NCBI GenBank assembly: GCA_016208105.1
Contig: JACQYS010000001.1
Location: 1 to 64,000 of the forward strand
Source of the DNA: Desulfovibrio sp.
GTDB taxonomy: Bacteria; Desulfobacterota; Desulfovibrionia; Desulfovibrionales; Desulfovibrionaceae
Direction: 5' to 3'
Length of the DNA stretch: 64,000 bases
Shown piece after piece: positions 36,268 to 45,412 of this stretch. Under the pieces are notes generated by a model that saw nothing but the letters and a program-made list of their open reading frames with translations, made no database searches and was not told where the DNA came from. How positions within the stretch are numbered: position 1 is the stretch's first letter; each line of letters opens with the position of its first letter. The translations under genes were made by a program, and so were the position numbers.

Positions 36268-36597
36268 TTAGCGCCAGTATCCGCTGACCCAGTACCAGCC
36301 GCCCCGGTGGTGTTCCCAGTGCCCGGGCACCCAGGTGGCGTGGGGGTGGGGTTTCACGGACCAGTGGCCCGGTTCCCATACCCATTCACCATGCCAGACC
36401 CAGTGCCCCGGAACCCAGGTATGACGTGGGCTGGGAGCCATCACGATGACCTCTTCGCGGGGCGGTGGCGGTGGCGGGGCCTGGATGATCACCCGCTGAG
36501 AGGGCGGTGGGCCGGGTTGGACGTTGACAGCGCAGCCAGTGAGGGAACCAGCCAGGACGAGAACAGCTAGCAGTGAGAGTGCAGCCCTTTTTGCCAT
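36268..36597 (-). CDS. YXWGXW-repeat lipoprotein
   Basis: 109 residues. The signal peptide ends in a lipobox LTGC (C22). A proline run follows (APPPPPP), then repeated aromatic units such as TWVPGHWVW, VWEPGHWS and TWVPGHWEHH, which are the YXWGXW repeat. Expected to be anchored to a membrane facing the envelope. The function is unknown in the family. Confidence 0.85.
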   Translation of the reverse strand: MAKRAALSLLAVLVLAGSLTGCAVNVQPGPPPSQRVIIQAPPPPPPREEVIVMAPSPRHTWVPGHWVWHGEWVWEPGHWSVKPHPHATWVPGHWEHHRGGWYWVSGYWR

Positions 36598-36789
36598 GTT
36601 CGCGGATGTCTCCTTTGCTTTGCAGCAGTAGCATACCGCTCTAGGGCCAGCAGGATGTATTGTCCAGCAGGACAGGGTTACTCTTTTGAAAGCATGCTTT
36701 TGGCCCCAGCGTTGTTTTCAACATCTTGGACCAAGCCAACATATGGCTCTCGGCTTTCGCTCCAGAATACAACCAAGAAAGCGACGGTG

Positions 36790-37932
36790 CTACGAGCGGA
36801 GCAAAGTGATCTCTCTTTCAAGGCGAAGGGTTTTCTTCCCAATATTGTCTGTGATCATTACGGTAAACTTGTACGTTCCAGGAATGTCGTTGTTGTTAAA
36901 AGATAAGGAGATGTATCCTGGGGGATTGTACAGCATGAATCGAGATGCAAGTTTACCTTTCGCCGCGATTCTTCCTGCTGTGTCCGGAAAGTTCACTTTC
37001 CCATTTGGGTCTTCGATCTTTAAGGTATACGTGACATCGGCGCTTAGATCGTCTGCTAAGCTCATCCCGGAAAATAGAATATGAACGGAGAATCTTTCTT
37101 CTGGTTTCACATTGCTTTTGTGCGCGAAGTTCATTTGTTTTGTGCTTGGTTTGTTGAACTCTTCATCCTGTTGTTGGTCCGTCATGAAGACTTCAGCAGA
37201 GAATTCACCATCTGATGCTTGCAGCCGTTTATATTGAGTCGCGCACCTGGAGATCATTGCATCAAGGCGTTCTTTCGTTTCCCCTGTTCTTGTGCGTGCT
37301 TCCCTGACTACCGTACGATATACCATCTCGTGCCGCATCATGCAGTTCTCCAGGGACCACATTGCCGCTGCACGGGTAGCGTAATCCTGTTTCTCGTCTC
37401 CAGAGAGGTTACGTTCTCTGTCGAGTACATCGATGATCTTGCTCACAAAATAGCTGTTTCCAGACGCGTTGAACGCTCCCCAGAAGAGGTCCAGCCCCCC
37501 AGGTTTTTTAGGTGTGAGGCTTTCGAACCTAGGAGGCTTTTCTTTTGCGAATTCGGGGGATTCTTTGAAAACATCCGAGATGACCTTTGTATTCCCTGAA
37601 AACCATAGCGCCCGCTGGACAACGTCCTTGGCCTTTCCGGAGAAAGCTGCGCAAGAGGCCCAGGATGACGCCAGAGAGGGTTTTTCGGAGAAGATGGCGG
37701 AAAGAAATCCAAGAATGTTGGGGGCGACGGCCGGTTTTTGTTCGAGTACTTGTGCGGATTGGAGATATTTCAAATACTCGACGACGCCGGAATTGTCCTT
37801 GAAGAGATAATAGTACGTCAGGCTGTCAGGATACACGCCATAGGGTAGCGGTTTGTTTTGCTCGGCGGCATTGCTGGAAGTAGCTGCAAGGAGCAGTGGA
37901 AAAAGCAGGCAGCAAAGGATTCTGGCGAGCAT
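36790..37932 (-). CDS. Secreted protein of unknown function, AT-rich
   Basis: 380 residues with a signal peptide cut after SNA near residue 22. The first two-thirds are helical with several cysteines (ASCAAFSGKAKDVVQRALWF, SLENCMMRHEM). The last third is beta-rich and reads like an Ig-type domain (DVTYTLKIEDPNGKVNFPD, PGTYKFTVMITDNIGKK). Its codon use is clearly more AT-rich than the neighbours, which suggests acquisition by transfer. I do not recognise the family. Confidence 0.7.
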   Translation of the reverse strand: MLARILCCLLFPLLLAATSSNAAEQNKPLPYGVYPDSLTYYYLFKDNSGVVEYLKYLQSAQVLEQKPAVAPNILGFLSAIFSEKPSLASSWASCAAFSGKAKDVVQRALWFSGNTKVISDVFKESPEFAKEKPPRFESLTPKKPGGLDLFWGAFNASGNSYFVSKIIDVLDRERNLSGDEKQDYATRAAAMWSLENCMMRHEMVYRTVVREARTRTGETKERLDAMISRCATQYKRLQASDGEFSAEVFMTDQQQDEEFNKPSTKQMNFAHKSNVKPEERFSVHILFSGMSLADDLSADVTYTLKIEDPNGKVNFPDTAGRIAAKGKLASRFMLYNPPGYISLSFNNNDIPGTYKFTVMITDNIGKKTLRLEREITLLRS

Positions 37933-38234
37933 AACGATCCTGTATTAGCAATGGTCTATAATATTTGTGAATTGAGCATAGGCCAATACTTTTGCAGTGT
38001 TGTTCACGAATGTCAAATTCTCGTGTCGGATGTGGCTTGATGAATCCAGACTTGAATGGCTGGCATGGCCGTTGCTCATAAGCTCCAATGCTTCCGTCAA
38101 GAGCAGATGAGCCCGTAAAACCTGATACGGCGGGGATGACGAATCCTTAGGGTCTTCAAATATGTGAGGGAAGCTTACATATATGAAGTGTCCAGCGTTC
38201 GAAGCGCGTTAACACTGAGCCGCAAAGGAAGACC
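37933..38234 (+). promoter_or_regulatory. Intergenic region with strong sigma54 promoter
   Basis: This 302-base gap holds TGGCATGGCCGTTGCT (38061-38076), a full match to the sigma54 consensus TGGCAYRNNNNTTGCW, with GG and GC spaced by 10. The start of transcription would be near 38087, about 148 bases before the ATG at 38235. A 6-bp inverted repeat ATATGT (38160-38165) / ACATAT (38177-38182) lies in the leader. No gene is seen in the gap. Confidence 0.7.
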
Positions 38235-39266
38235 ATGAAAGCTCTCGACGACCTGATGCTCTCCATCCGCCGTATGGGCGAAGAGGACGAGGTTCCGGCG
38301 CTTCCCGAAAAGCCGGTTGATTTGCTCCTCTACGCGCCGTGCCCGGTGAAGCTTGTGGTGAAGGATGCCATCGACGCCATCATAGCCGGCTACGCCGCAA
38401 GCGGCCAATCCGTTACCGCCCACATCCCCATGGGCTGCACCTCCATCGACCCGTACGACCCCATCTACCGTCAGACAGACCCGGATAAACTTCCAGGCAT
38501 GATAGGCTCCATCGGCTTCGGGGACTTCTGGCGCAAGGAGTTCGTGGAGAATCACGTCCTATCTGGTGTGTTCGAATCTGTTCTCCCGGCCGTGGTCAAC
38601 CCGCTGCATCACAGGGCCGGGCTCATCGACCCGCGCGGGGCCTACACCGTCTACGGGGTTACCCCCTACGTGTTCATGGTGGACACCAGGCGCCTTGGCG
38701 GACTGCCCGAGCCGCGCGCCTGGGAGGACATCCTCCATCCACGCTACAAGGGCGAGGTGGTCATGTGCGGGGACGGGGACGACATGGCCGACGCCGTGGT
38801 GCTGAACCTCTACAAGGATTTCGGCATGGCGGGCCTGGAGGCGCTGGCCGCCAACAGCAAGGGGCTCATGCATTCGTCCTCCATGGTCAAGTCCGCCGGA
38901 TCGAGCGACCAGGACGCCGGCGCGGTCTACGTGATCCCGGCCTTTTTCGCCGAGAGCACGAGACAGCCCGAGCACATCAAGGTGATCTGGCCCAGGGACG
39001 GGGCAGCGGCCAGCCCGCTCTATCTGCTGGCCAAAAAAAATCAGCGTGAGCGCCTGGCCGCACTGGCCGGATTCTTCGGGAGCGGCTTCGCTGCGATAGA
39101 GAGCGCCGGGTGGTTCTCTCCCATGGACGGTTCAATTGCCTCCAAACTGCCGCCTGAGGCATCGCTCAAGTGGGTGGGCTGGGACTTCATAGAGCAGAAC
39201 GACGTGAGCGAGCTGCGCGACAAGCTGAACGTGCTGTTCCGGTCCATGGTGAGGAAGGGTTTGTGA
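38235..39266 (+). CDS. ABC-type substrate-binding-like protein without signal peptide
   Basis: 343 residues. The fold signature is that of iron- or polyamine-type solute-binding proteins (GVTPYVFMVDTRRLGGLPEPRA-type hinge region, WEDILHPRYKGEVVM). The N terminus is charged and has no signal peptide or lipobox, so it should stay in the cytoplasm. It carries C36 in APCPVK and C68 in PMGCTS, possible metal ligands. Its stop overlaps the GTG of the GTPase gene. A strong sigma54 promoter lies upstream. The ligand and role are unknown; the next two genes suggest a shared job. Confidence 0.8.
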   Translation: MKALDDLMLSIRRMGEEDEVPALPEKPVDLLLYAPCPVKLVVKDAIDAIIAGYAASGQSVTAHIPMGCTSIDPYDPIYRQTDPDKLPGMIGSIGFGDFWRKEFVENHVLSGVFESVLPAVVNPLHHRAGLIDPRGAYTVYGVTPYVFMVDTRRLGGLPEPRAWEDILHPRYKGEVVMCGDGDDMADAVVLNLYKDFGMAGLEALAANSKGLMHSSSMVKSAGSSDQDAGAVYVIPAFFAESTRQPEHIKVIWPRDGAAASPLYLLAKKNQRERLAALAGFFGSGFAAIESAGWFSPMDGSIASKLPPEASLKWVGWDFIEQNDVSELRDKLNVLFRSMVRKGL

Positions 39267-39964
39267 GGCTGGTCACAGTGGCCGGGCCGCCCTCCTGCGG
39301 CAAGACCTCCGTGGTGGCCAAGGCCTGCGGAGTGCTCATGGAACAGGGGCAGTCCTGCGCCGTGGTCAAGTTCGACTGCTTGCAGAGCCGGGACGGAGAG
39401 CTCTATCGCGAGGCCGGAGTGCCGGTTTCCGTGGCCTTTTCCGGGGGGCTCTGTCCGGACCACTTTTTCGCCACCAATCTGGAAGAAGCTTTTGCCTGGG
39501 CATCGGAAACCGGGGCCGGGGTCGGGGTCATCGAAACGGCTGGGCTATGCAACCGCTGCTCCCCGCATATCCGAGGGGCGCTGGCCGTGTGCGTCATCGA
39601 CAATCTCATGGGCATAGACGCCCCGGAAAAGATCGGGCCCATGCTGCGCATGGCGGACATGGTGGTGGTCACCAAGGGGGACTTGGTGTCCCAGGCCGAG
39701 CGTGAGGTGTACCGCTACCGCATCCGCCAGATGAACAAGCGGGCGGTGATACGCCACGTGAACGGGCTCACCGGCCAGGGCTGTGCGGAACTGGCGGCCA
39801 TCGTGGCCAGGGCTCCGGACATCGCCACGGTGACGGACATGAAGCTCAGGTTTTCCATGCCCGCCGCTGTCTGTTCCTACTGCCTGAGCGAGACGCGCAT
39901 CGGCTCACGCTACCAGAAGGGCAACGTGAAGAAGGCCAGATTCGGAGGAGTGCATGCGGGCTGA
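39263..39964 (+). CDS. HypB/UreG/CobW-type GTPase
   Basis: 233 residues from GTG 39263, overlapping the previous stop (GTGA). P-loop GPPSCGKT (8-15), switch-like VIETAG (89-94) and TKGD (137-140) place it among the G3E GTPases that load metals into enzymes. It is rich in cysteines: C96-x2-C99 (LCNRC) and C204-x2-C207 (VCSYC) near the end could hold a metal or an iron-sulfur cluster. It is sandwiched between a binding protein and an ABC ATPase. Probably a maturation or metal-handling factor; the client is not known. Confidence 0.82.
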   Translation: MRLVTVAGPPSCGKTSVVAKACGVLMEQGQSCAVVKFDCLQSRDGELYREAGVPVSVAFSGGLCPDHFFATNLEEAFAWASETGAGVGVIETAGLCNRCSPHIRGALAVCVIDNLMGIDAPEKIGPMLRMADMVVVTKGDLVSQAEREVYRYRIRQMNKRAVIRHVNGLTGQGCAELAAIVARAPDIATVTDMKLRFSMPAAVCSYCLSETRIGSRYQKGNVKKARFGGVHAG

Positions 39965-40880
39965 GGAAATCATCGCGACCTTGCCTGAGGGATCGGCAGC
40001 CGACCCAGGAGTGTCGGGCGCGGCCTGGGTGCGGAACATGTCGGCCAAGCGCGGCCTGGCTGGCGCGGAAACAGGGGATGAGGCGGAAACAGGAAAGGTT
40101 GAAGCTCGAACCTGCGCGCCCACCAGCTTGACCCTCACCGCCGGGCGGGACAAGTCCGGCAGGCCGGAGATCCAGGACATAGCCTTCAGGCCCGGTGAGA
40201 TCACGGCGCTTCTTGGCCCGACCGGATCGGGCAAGAGCCGCTTTCTGTCCGACATCGAGTCCCTGGCCTGCGGAGACACGCCCACGGGCCGGACGCTCAA
40301 GCTTGACGGGCGCGTGCCGGACTCGGACGAGCGCTTCGCCTTGCAGGGCAGGCTGGTGGCCCAGCTGACCCAGAACATGAATTTCGTGCTGGATGTCGGG
40401 GTGTTGGATTTCGTGCTCCTGCACGCCAGGAGCCGCGAAGTGGCCGATCCCGAGGACGCGGCCGAGCGGGTGCTTCTGGCGGCCAACAAGCTGGCCGGAG
40501 AGCCCTTCGGCCCAAAGGTTCAGCTCACGCAACTCTCGGGAGGGCAGTCCCGGGCCCTCATGATAGCGGACACGGCGCTCCTCAGCTGGTCGCCTGTGCT
40601 GTTGATCGACGAGATAGAGAACGCGGGGGTGGACAAGCGCCGGGCACTGGACCTTCTGCTGGCCAGCGACAAGATAATCGTCATCGCCACCCACGACCCG
40701 GTGCTGGCCCTGTCCGCGGACAGGCGGCTGGTGTTCGAGCACGGGGCGGTGAAGATGGTTCAGACCCGCACAGGCGAGGAAGAAACGCTGCTTGCACGGC
40801 TGGCGGACATGGAAGGGGAGTTCTCCCGGGTGCGGGCCATGTTGCGGGTTGGGGAAAACCTCGACTTTCTGGGAGAATGA
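39954..40880 (+). CDS. ABC-type ATPase without membrane partner
   Basis: 308 residues. Walker A GPTGSGKS (88-95), signature LSGGQ (194-198), Walker B LLIDE (216-220) and H-loop H247 (THDP) are all intact. About 75 residues ahead of the ATPase are unusual for a transporter subunit. No membrane permease is encoded nearby. It overlaps the GTPase gene by 11 bases. The neighbourhood suggests that it powers an assembly or remodelling step rather than transport. Confidence 0.85.
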   Translation: MRAEEIIATLPEGSAADPGVSGAAWVRNMSAKRGLAGAETGDEAETGKVEARTCAPTSLTLTAGRDKSGRPEIQDIAFRPGEITALLGPTGSGKSRFLSDIESLACGDTPTGRTLKLDGRVPDSDERFALQGRLVAQLTQNMNFVLDVGVLDFVLLHARSREVADPEDAAERVLLAANKLAGEPFGPKVQLTQLSGGQSRALMIADTALLSWSPVLLIDEIENAGVDKRRALDLLLASDKIIVIATHDPVLALSADRRLVFEHGAVKMVQTRTGEEETLLARLADMEGEFSRVRAMLRVGENLDFLGE

Positions 40881-40886
40881 TTGAGC

Positions 40887-41540
40887 TCAGGGCCGTGCGA
40901 TCAGAGAAAGAAGCTCCTCGGGCCTGTCGATAAACACCTTCCCGCCGACCTCCTCAAGGGTGTCCTTGGCCCGAAACCCCCAGGTGGCTCCCACCGGGTT
41001 CATGCCCGCGCTGAGCGCGCACTTCACGTCCATGGGCGAATCGCCCAAAAATAGAAATTCTCCGGGCGCGATCCCCAGGCGCTCAGCAATGGCCAGCGCC
41101 CCCGTCGGGTCGGGCTTTCGCGGGAACTCGTCGGTTTCGCCCATCACCACGGCCCAGGGCCAGCGCCCGAAAAAGTGTTCCATGGTAAGCTGGCAGAATC
41201 GGTCGGGCTTGTTGGAGAGCACGCACAGTGGAATCTTTTTCTCAACCAGGCCGTCCAGCATCTCAGGAATCCCAGGGTAGGGGCGGCTCTTGATCTTCCA
41301 GTGGATGGCGTATTGTTCGCGCATGAGCGTGAGCGCCCGCTCGAAGTCGTGCTGTGCGTTCCCCGGCAGGGCGCGCCGCACCAGGTTGGCCACGCCGTCC
41401 CCCACGAACTGCCTGTAGCTGGCCACCGGGTGCGTTGGGTAGCCAAGCGCGGCCAGGACTGTGTTCCCAGCGTCGGCCAGATCGTCCAGGGTGTCGAGCA
41501 GGGTCCCGTCCAGATCGAAAATCACGGCGCGGCCAGACAT
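40887..41540 (-). CDS. HAD-family phosphatase (phosphoglycolate phosphatase-like)
   Basis: 217 residues from ATG 41540 with GAGGA upstream; a longer frame to 41567 exists. Motif I is FDLDGTLLDT, motif II lies at LSNKPD, and motif III/IV is FLGDSPMDVKCA. The cap is the type C1 of Gph. It likely removes phosphate from 2-phosphoglycolate or a related sugar phosphate in the cytoplasm. The gene converges with the ABC ATPase gene, with only six bases between the stops. Confidence 0.9.
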   Translation of the reverse strand: MSGRAVIFDLDGTLLDTLDDLADAGNTVLAALGYPTHPVASYRQFVGDGVANLVRRALPGNAQHDFERALTLMREQYAIHWKIKSRPYPGIPEMLDGLVEKKIPLCVLSNKPDRFCQLTMEHFFGRWPWAVVMGETDEFPRKPDPTGALAIAERLGIAPGEFLFLGDSPMDVKCALSAGMNPVGATWGFRAKDTLEEVGGKVFIDRPEELLSLIARP

Positions 41541-41595
41541 CACAAATCCTCCGGATGAAAGAGACAAAGCAAAATGCGTCCGTGCATCATGGGCA

Positions 41596-42060
41596 TCAGT
41601 CTTTCCAGGTGAAGCGGAACCGGCAGCAATCCGCGCCGGAACCTATGGTTTCGGGCCTCTCCATGAAGATGCGGTTGCTGTAGGCCTGGGCGAAAGGTTC
41701 GTCGCGGCAGCAGGAAATGAGCCCGGCCAGTTCCTCCGGCAGCCCCATCTCACGGTACTTCTCCACATAGCCGCACCGCGTGACCGTGAAGGTGAGTTCG
41801 TCCTTGCCGGAGCGGACGTCCTCTATGTCCAGGGCGCCGCTGCCGCGCCACATGTCCAAGACTGTCTTGAAGTGCTCGAAGCTCGGGCCGTCCGGAGCCT
41901 TGGCCGCGAAGCTGAGTCCGGCCTGCACGGCCATGGACCTGGCGGCGGTCTCCACGGTCTCCAGGGCGGCCTTGCGGCCGTTCTTCTCCTTCAGGGCCTG
42001 GTACAGGGCCTTGAAGATGCTGGCCTCGATGGCCCGCTGCTCAAGAAGGGGGATATCCAT
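41596..42060 (-). CDS. ATC hydrolase-like protein
   Basis: 154 residues from ATG 42060. Features are a helical N-terminal half and a cysteine-rich end: RCGYVEKYREMGLPEELAGLISCC, then IFMERPETIGSGADCCRF. This is the pattern of L-2-amino-thiazoline-4-carboxylic acid hydrolase-like proteins. The described enzyme opens a thiazoline ring on the way to cysteine; whether this member does so is not known. The gene is downstream of pyruvate kinase on the same strand. Confidence 0.7.
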   Translation of the reverse strand: MDIPLLEQRAIEASIFKALYQALKEKNGRKAALETVETAARSMAVQAGLSFAAKAPDGPSFEHFKTVLDMWRGSGALDIEDVRSGKDELTFTVTRCGYVEKYREMGLPEELAGLISCCRDEPFAQAYSNRIFMERPETIGSGADCCRFRFTWKD

Positions 42061-42136
42061 TTTTTCATGGGAGGAGGTGGGAGAAGTCAGCAACCGGGAT
42101 TGCCGGATGATGCACCGGGAAGGCTCAAAATCCTTT

Positions 42137-42159
42137 GGTTCGGGCAAAACACCCGAACC
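42137..42159 (-). other. Hairpin upstream of the ATC hydrolase-like gene
   Basis: Perfect 8-bp arms GGTTCGGG and CCCGAACC with a 7-base loop, between pyk and the next start. On the minus strand AAAGGATTTT follows, so it is at most a weak terminator; it may instead be an mRNA processing or leader structure. Confidence 0.5.
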
Positions 42160-42227
42160 ATGCCTGATCCAGCCAAATAAGGCGCATCAGCGCGCCCAAA
42201 GCGCCTGGCGACTGTCTCCGACGATCC

Positions 42228-43652
42228 TCATTTGTAATAGAGTTTGATCTGGTTGGTGAAGCGTTCCTTCTGTCCGGGAGTGGGCTGCCCGGCAGTGATG
42301 ACCACGGATTCACCGGGCGAAAAATCCGGGCATTCGGCCACGAACTTCTCGGCGCGCTTCATGTGGCTTTCGTTGGTGGCGGCGATTTGCCTGGGGTGAG
42401 CGCCCCACACGAAGTTCATGTGGTGAACCACCCGTTCGTCCGGGGTGAGCGCATAGATGGGCTGTTTCGGGCGGCGCGAGGACAAGAGCCTGGCCGTGGC
42501 GCCGGAGAGAGAATGGCTCACCAAAGCCTTGGACTCGGCGTTGTCCGCCAGGATGCAGGCGGCGTAGGCCAGGTATTTGGCCGGGTTCACTTCCTTCTTC
42601 GGAGCGTACGGCCCCTGGATGCGCTCCAGGTAGTAGTTCACGGCGTTGTCGGAGATTTCGCGCATGTACTCCACGGCCTGCACCGGGAAGTCTCCCACGG
42701 CGGATTCCTCGGAAAGCATGACGCAGTCCGCCCCGTCCAGGATGGCGTTGGCCACGTCCGTGGCTTCGGCCCGGGTGGGGATGGGGTTCTTGACCATGGA
42801 GAGAAGCATCTGGGTGGCCACGATGGCCGGCTTCTGGGCGTGGCGGCAGGCCCTTATGATCCTCTTCTGGATGATGGGCAGCATGGCGATGGGGCATTCC
42901 GTGCCCAGGTCGCCTCGGGCCACCATGACCACGTCGGTGAGGGCCACGATCTCTTCCAGGCGGTCCACGGCGTTCTGGCGTTCCAGCTTGGCTATCACCG
43001 GCACCCAGACGTCGTGTTTTTTTATCTCGCCCTTGATGTGGCGGATGTCGTCCGCATTCTGCACAAAGGAGATGGCCACGGAGTTGAGCCCGATCTCCAG
43101 GCCTTCGTGCAGGTCCTTGATGTCCTTGTCCGTGAGGGCGGGCAGGGCGTGATGCTTTCCGGGAAAGGCGATTCCCTTGCGCGAGGAGAGCACCCCGGCG
43201 TTCAGGGCCTCCATCTCGAAGAGCCGGTCGCTTTTAATCGTACGGGTAACCGTGAACTGGAGCATGCCGTCCGAAAGATTCACGGGCATGCCGGGCTGAA
43301 GCCCGGCCAGAAGCCCTGGCACGTCCAAAGGAACGAAGCATTCCTCGTCGCCCGAGCCAGGGTTTTCCTCTGGCAGGCCAAGGCGGAGGATTTCGCCCTT
43401 GTGGATCTGCCGGGGCGCGTTGGCGATCTCGCCGATGCGGGTTTTGGGGCCGCACAGGTCGCCCAAGGCGGTGAGAGGCCTGCCTATTTCAGACTCGACG
43501 TCGCGGATGCTCTTGATCACCGGTTCGAAGTCAGCGGCCACCGAGTGCGAGAAGTTCAGCCGGAAAATGCTGGCCCCTGCCAGGGCGAGCGCCTTGATGG
43601 AGTCCCGGGACATGGAGGCCGGGCCCAGCGTGGCGATGATTTTCGTTGTCAT
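42228..43652 (-). CDS. pyk: Pyruvate kinase
   Basis: 474 residues. It makes pyruvate and ATP from phosphoenolpyruvate. The N terminus TKIIATLGPAS, substrate-binding FRLNFSHS, catalytic-lysine region VIAKLERQNAV, MVARGDLGTE and the magnesium site EATDVANAILDGADCVMLSEESA are all present. The C-terminal allosteric domain is intact. Start ATG 43652 has a GGAGGAGACA ribosome site. Probably monocistronic or leads the ATC hydrolase-like gene. Confidence 0.97.
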   Translation of the reverse strand: MTTKIIATLGPASMSRDSIKALALAGASIFRLNFSHSVAADFEPVIKSIRDVESEIGRPLTALGDLCGPKTRIGEIANAPRQIHKGEILRLGLPEENPGSGDEECFVPLDVPGLLAGLQPGMPVNLSDGMLQFTVTRTIKSDRLFEMEALNAGVLSSRKGIAFPGKHHALPALTDKDIKDLHEGLEIGLNSVAISFVQNADDIRHIKGEIKKHDVWVPVIAKLERQNAVDRLEEIVALTDVVMVARGDLGTECPIAMLPIIQKRIIRACRHAQKPAIVATQMLLSMVKNPIPTRAEATDVANAILDGADCVMLSEESAVGDFPVQAVEYMREISDNAVNYYLERIQGPYAPKKEVNPAKYLAYAACILADNAESKALVSHSLSGATARLLSSRRPKQPIYALTPDERVVHHMNFVWGAHPRQIAATNESHMKRAEKFVAECPDFSPGESVVITAGQPTPGQKERFTNQIKLYYK

Positions 43653-43798
43653 GTCTCCTCCGGGAGAGGGTTTCAGTGGTGTCTATACAGGAACCGGTCC
43701 CGGTTGTGTATAAAAAAAGCCTTTTTCAGACCACTTGCATAAAGCGGATGCGCTCCGGAGGGCTTTTGTGTAAAACCGGCCCAGCGAGGACCCAAGTC

Positions 43799-44965
43799 AT
43801 GTTGAACAAGATGAGGCTTCTTACCCCCGGCCCCACGCCGCTTCCCGAGGAAGTGCGCCTGGCCATGGCCAGGGACATGATCCATCACCGCAAGCCGGCG
43901 TTCCTGCCCATTGTGCAGGAGGTGCGGGCCGGGCTCAGATATCTCTTCCAGACCACGCAGGAAGTCATGCCCCTGTCCTGCTCCGGCACCGGCGCCATGA
44001 CCGCCGCCATTTCGAACCTGTTCGCCCCTGGCGAAAAAGTGCTCTACATTGACGGCGGGAAGTTCGGCGAACGCTGGGGCGAAATCTGCGACATGCACGG
44101 CCAGAAAGCCGTCCGCCTGCCGGTGGAGTGGGGCCAGGCCGTGGACCCGCAGGCCGTGAAAGCCGCCCTGGACGCTGATCCTTCCATCGTCGGTGTCTGC
44201 GTGCAGGCTTCGGAAACGTCTACTGGCGTGCTCCATCCCGTGAAGGAGCTTGGCCAGGTTACCAAAGACCGTGACGTGCTGCTGGTAGTGGACGGAATCT
44301 CCGCCGTGGGCATCTCGCCCTGCCCAATGGACGACTGGGGCCTGGACTGCCTGCTCACCGGTTCGCAAAAGGGACTCATGCTGCCTCCGGGCCTGGCCTT
44401 CATCGCCTGCTCGGACAAAGCCTGGGCCAAGTGCGCCAAGGTGAAGCCCTCCAACTTTTATTTCCAGCTGCTGGGCGAGCGCGAGAAGATCTCCAAGAAC
44501 CAGACCATGTTCACCTCTTCTGTGGGCCTTCTGGTCGGGCTTAGCGAGAGCGTGAAACTCTTTCAGCAGTTCGGCCTGGACAACGTGTTCCGCAAGCAGT
44601 GGGCCATGACCATGATGGCCCGAGCCGGGGCATCGGCCATGGGGCTCGACCTTTTGGCCAAGGACCATTTCACCTGGGGGCTTACGTCCATCCGGATGCC
44701 GCTTGGAGTGGACGGTTCGGCCGTGGTCAAAGCCGCTGCCAATGATTATGGTGTGGTATTGGCTGCGGGCCAAGGCCACATGAAGGACCAGGTGGTCCGC
44801 CTGGGTCACATGGGCCATGTGGATTTTGGTGATGTTCTGGCCGGGCTGGCAGCCTTCAAGGCGGCCTTTACGGCATCGGGCGGGTACGTGGGATGCCCGG
44901 ACGTCCTGGATAAAGCCATGAACGCTTACGCCCAGGCCATGCAGTCCGGTCCCCCGGCCATCTAG
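43799..44965 (+). CDS. Class V aminotransferase (alanine-glyoxylate/serine-pyruvate type)
   Basis: 388 residues from ATG 43799; the frame extends upstream to 43646 but that part overlaps the pyk promoter. LLTPGPTPLPEEV at the N terminus, D165 (VVDGISAVG) and PLP-lysine K191 (GSQKGLMLPPG) are the marks of this group. It may act on alanine, serine, glyoxylate or a sulfur amino acid. The DUF1844 gene follows after 21 bases. Confidence 0.9.
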   Translation: MLNKMRLLTPGPTPLPEEVRLAMARDMIHHRKPAFLPIVQEVRAGLRYLFQTTQEVMPLSCSGTGAMTAAISNLFAPGEKVLYIDGGKFGERWGEICDMHGQKAVRLPVEWGQAVDPQAVKAALDADPSIVGVCVQASETSTGVLHPVKELGQVTKDRDVLLVVDGISAVGISPCPMDDWGLDCLLTGSQKGLMLPPGLAFIACSDKAWAKCAKVKPSNFYFQLLGEREKISKNQTMFTSSVGLLVGLSESVKLFQQFGLDNVFRKQWAMTMMARAGASAMGLDLLAKDHFTWGLTSIRMPLGVDGSAVVKAAANDYGVVLAAGQGHMKDQVVRLGHMGHVDFGDVLAGLAAFKAAFTASGGYVGCPDVLDKAMNAYAQAMQSGPPAI

Positions 44966-44986
44966 AGTATTTGGAGGAGAGTTCCC

Positions 44987-45295
44987 ATGAACCAGGATAC
45001 AAAGTGCGGTTCTTGCCCGGACGGACAGGACGACTACGCCGGCAGGTGCCTGCCCAAGGTGGAGTTCATCACGTTCATTTACTCCCTGGCCTCGGCGGCC
45101 ATGGTGCACATGGGCGAAATGCCCGAGCCGGAATCCGGGCAGGTCGTGTCCAACTTGCCCCTGGCCAAGCATACTATCGACACTTTGGCCATGCTGCAGG
45201 AGAAGACCACGGGCAATCTGGCTGACGATGAGGCCAAGCAGTTGTCTGATATCCTCGGGCATTTGCGCATGCTTTTTGTCCGCCGGAACGGTTAA
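44987..45295 (+). CDS. DUF1844 family protein
   Basis: 102 residues. VEFITFIYSLASAAMVHMG, then a LPLAKHTIDTLAMLQEKTTGN stretch and a helical end DILGHLRMLFV, are the DUF1844 pattern. Four cysteines at the N-terminal side (CGSC and the later C) are an extra. Cytosolic, function unknown. It follows the class V aminotransferase by 21 bases with a GGAGGAGAG ribosome site, so the two are cotranscribed. Confidence 0.88.
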   Translation: MNQDTKCGSCPDGQDDYAGRCLPKVEFITFIYSLASAAMVHMGEMPEPESGQVVSNLPLAKHTIDTLAMLQEKTTGNLADDEAKQLSDILGHLRMLFVRRNG

Positions 45296-45368
45296 TCTCA
45301 CGGCGAAAACAGGTTTGGTCACGCTCAAAGAGTACGACCTGGGCGGACCTCTTATTGGCTATCGGGAG

Positions 45369-45400
45369 GTACGGGCTTAGCCGTACGTTTATTTCGTTTC
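45369..45400 (+). terminator. Short hairpin before argC
   Basis: Arms GTACGG and CCGTAC around GCTTAG, followed by GTTTATTTCGTTT. It lies 74 bases past the DUF1844 stop and just before the argC ribosome site. It may end the first unit or act as a leader hairpin. Confidence 0.4.
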
Positions 45401-45412
45401 GAGGAGGGTTCG

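Noticed and set aside
43673..45328. 551-codon open frame opposite the class V aminotransferase
   Set aside because: Antisense shadow in a high-GC gene; no domain seen.
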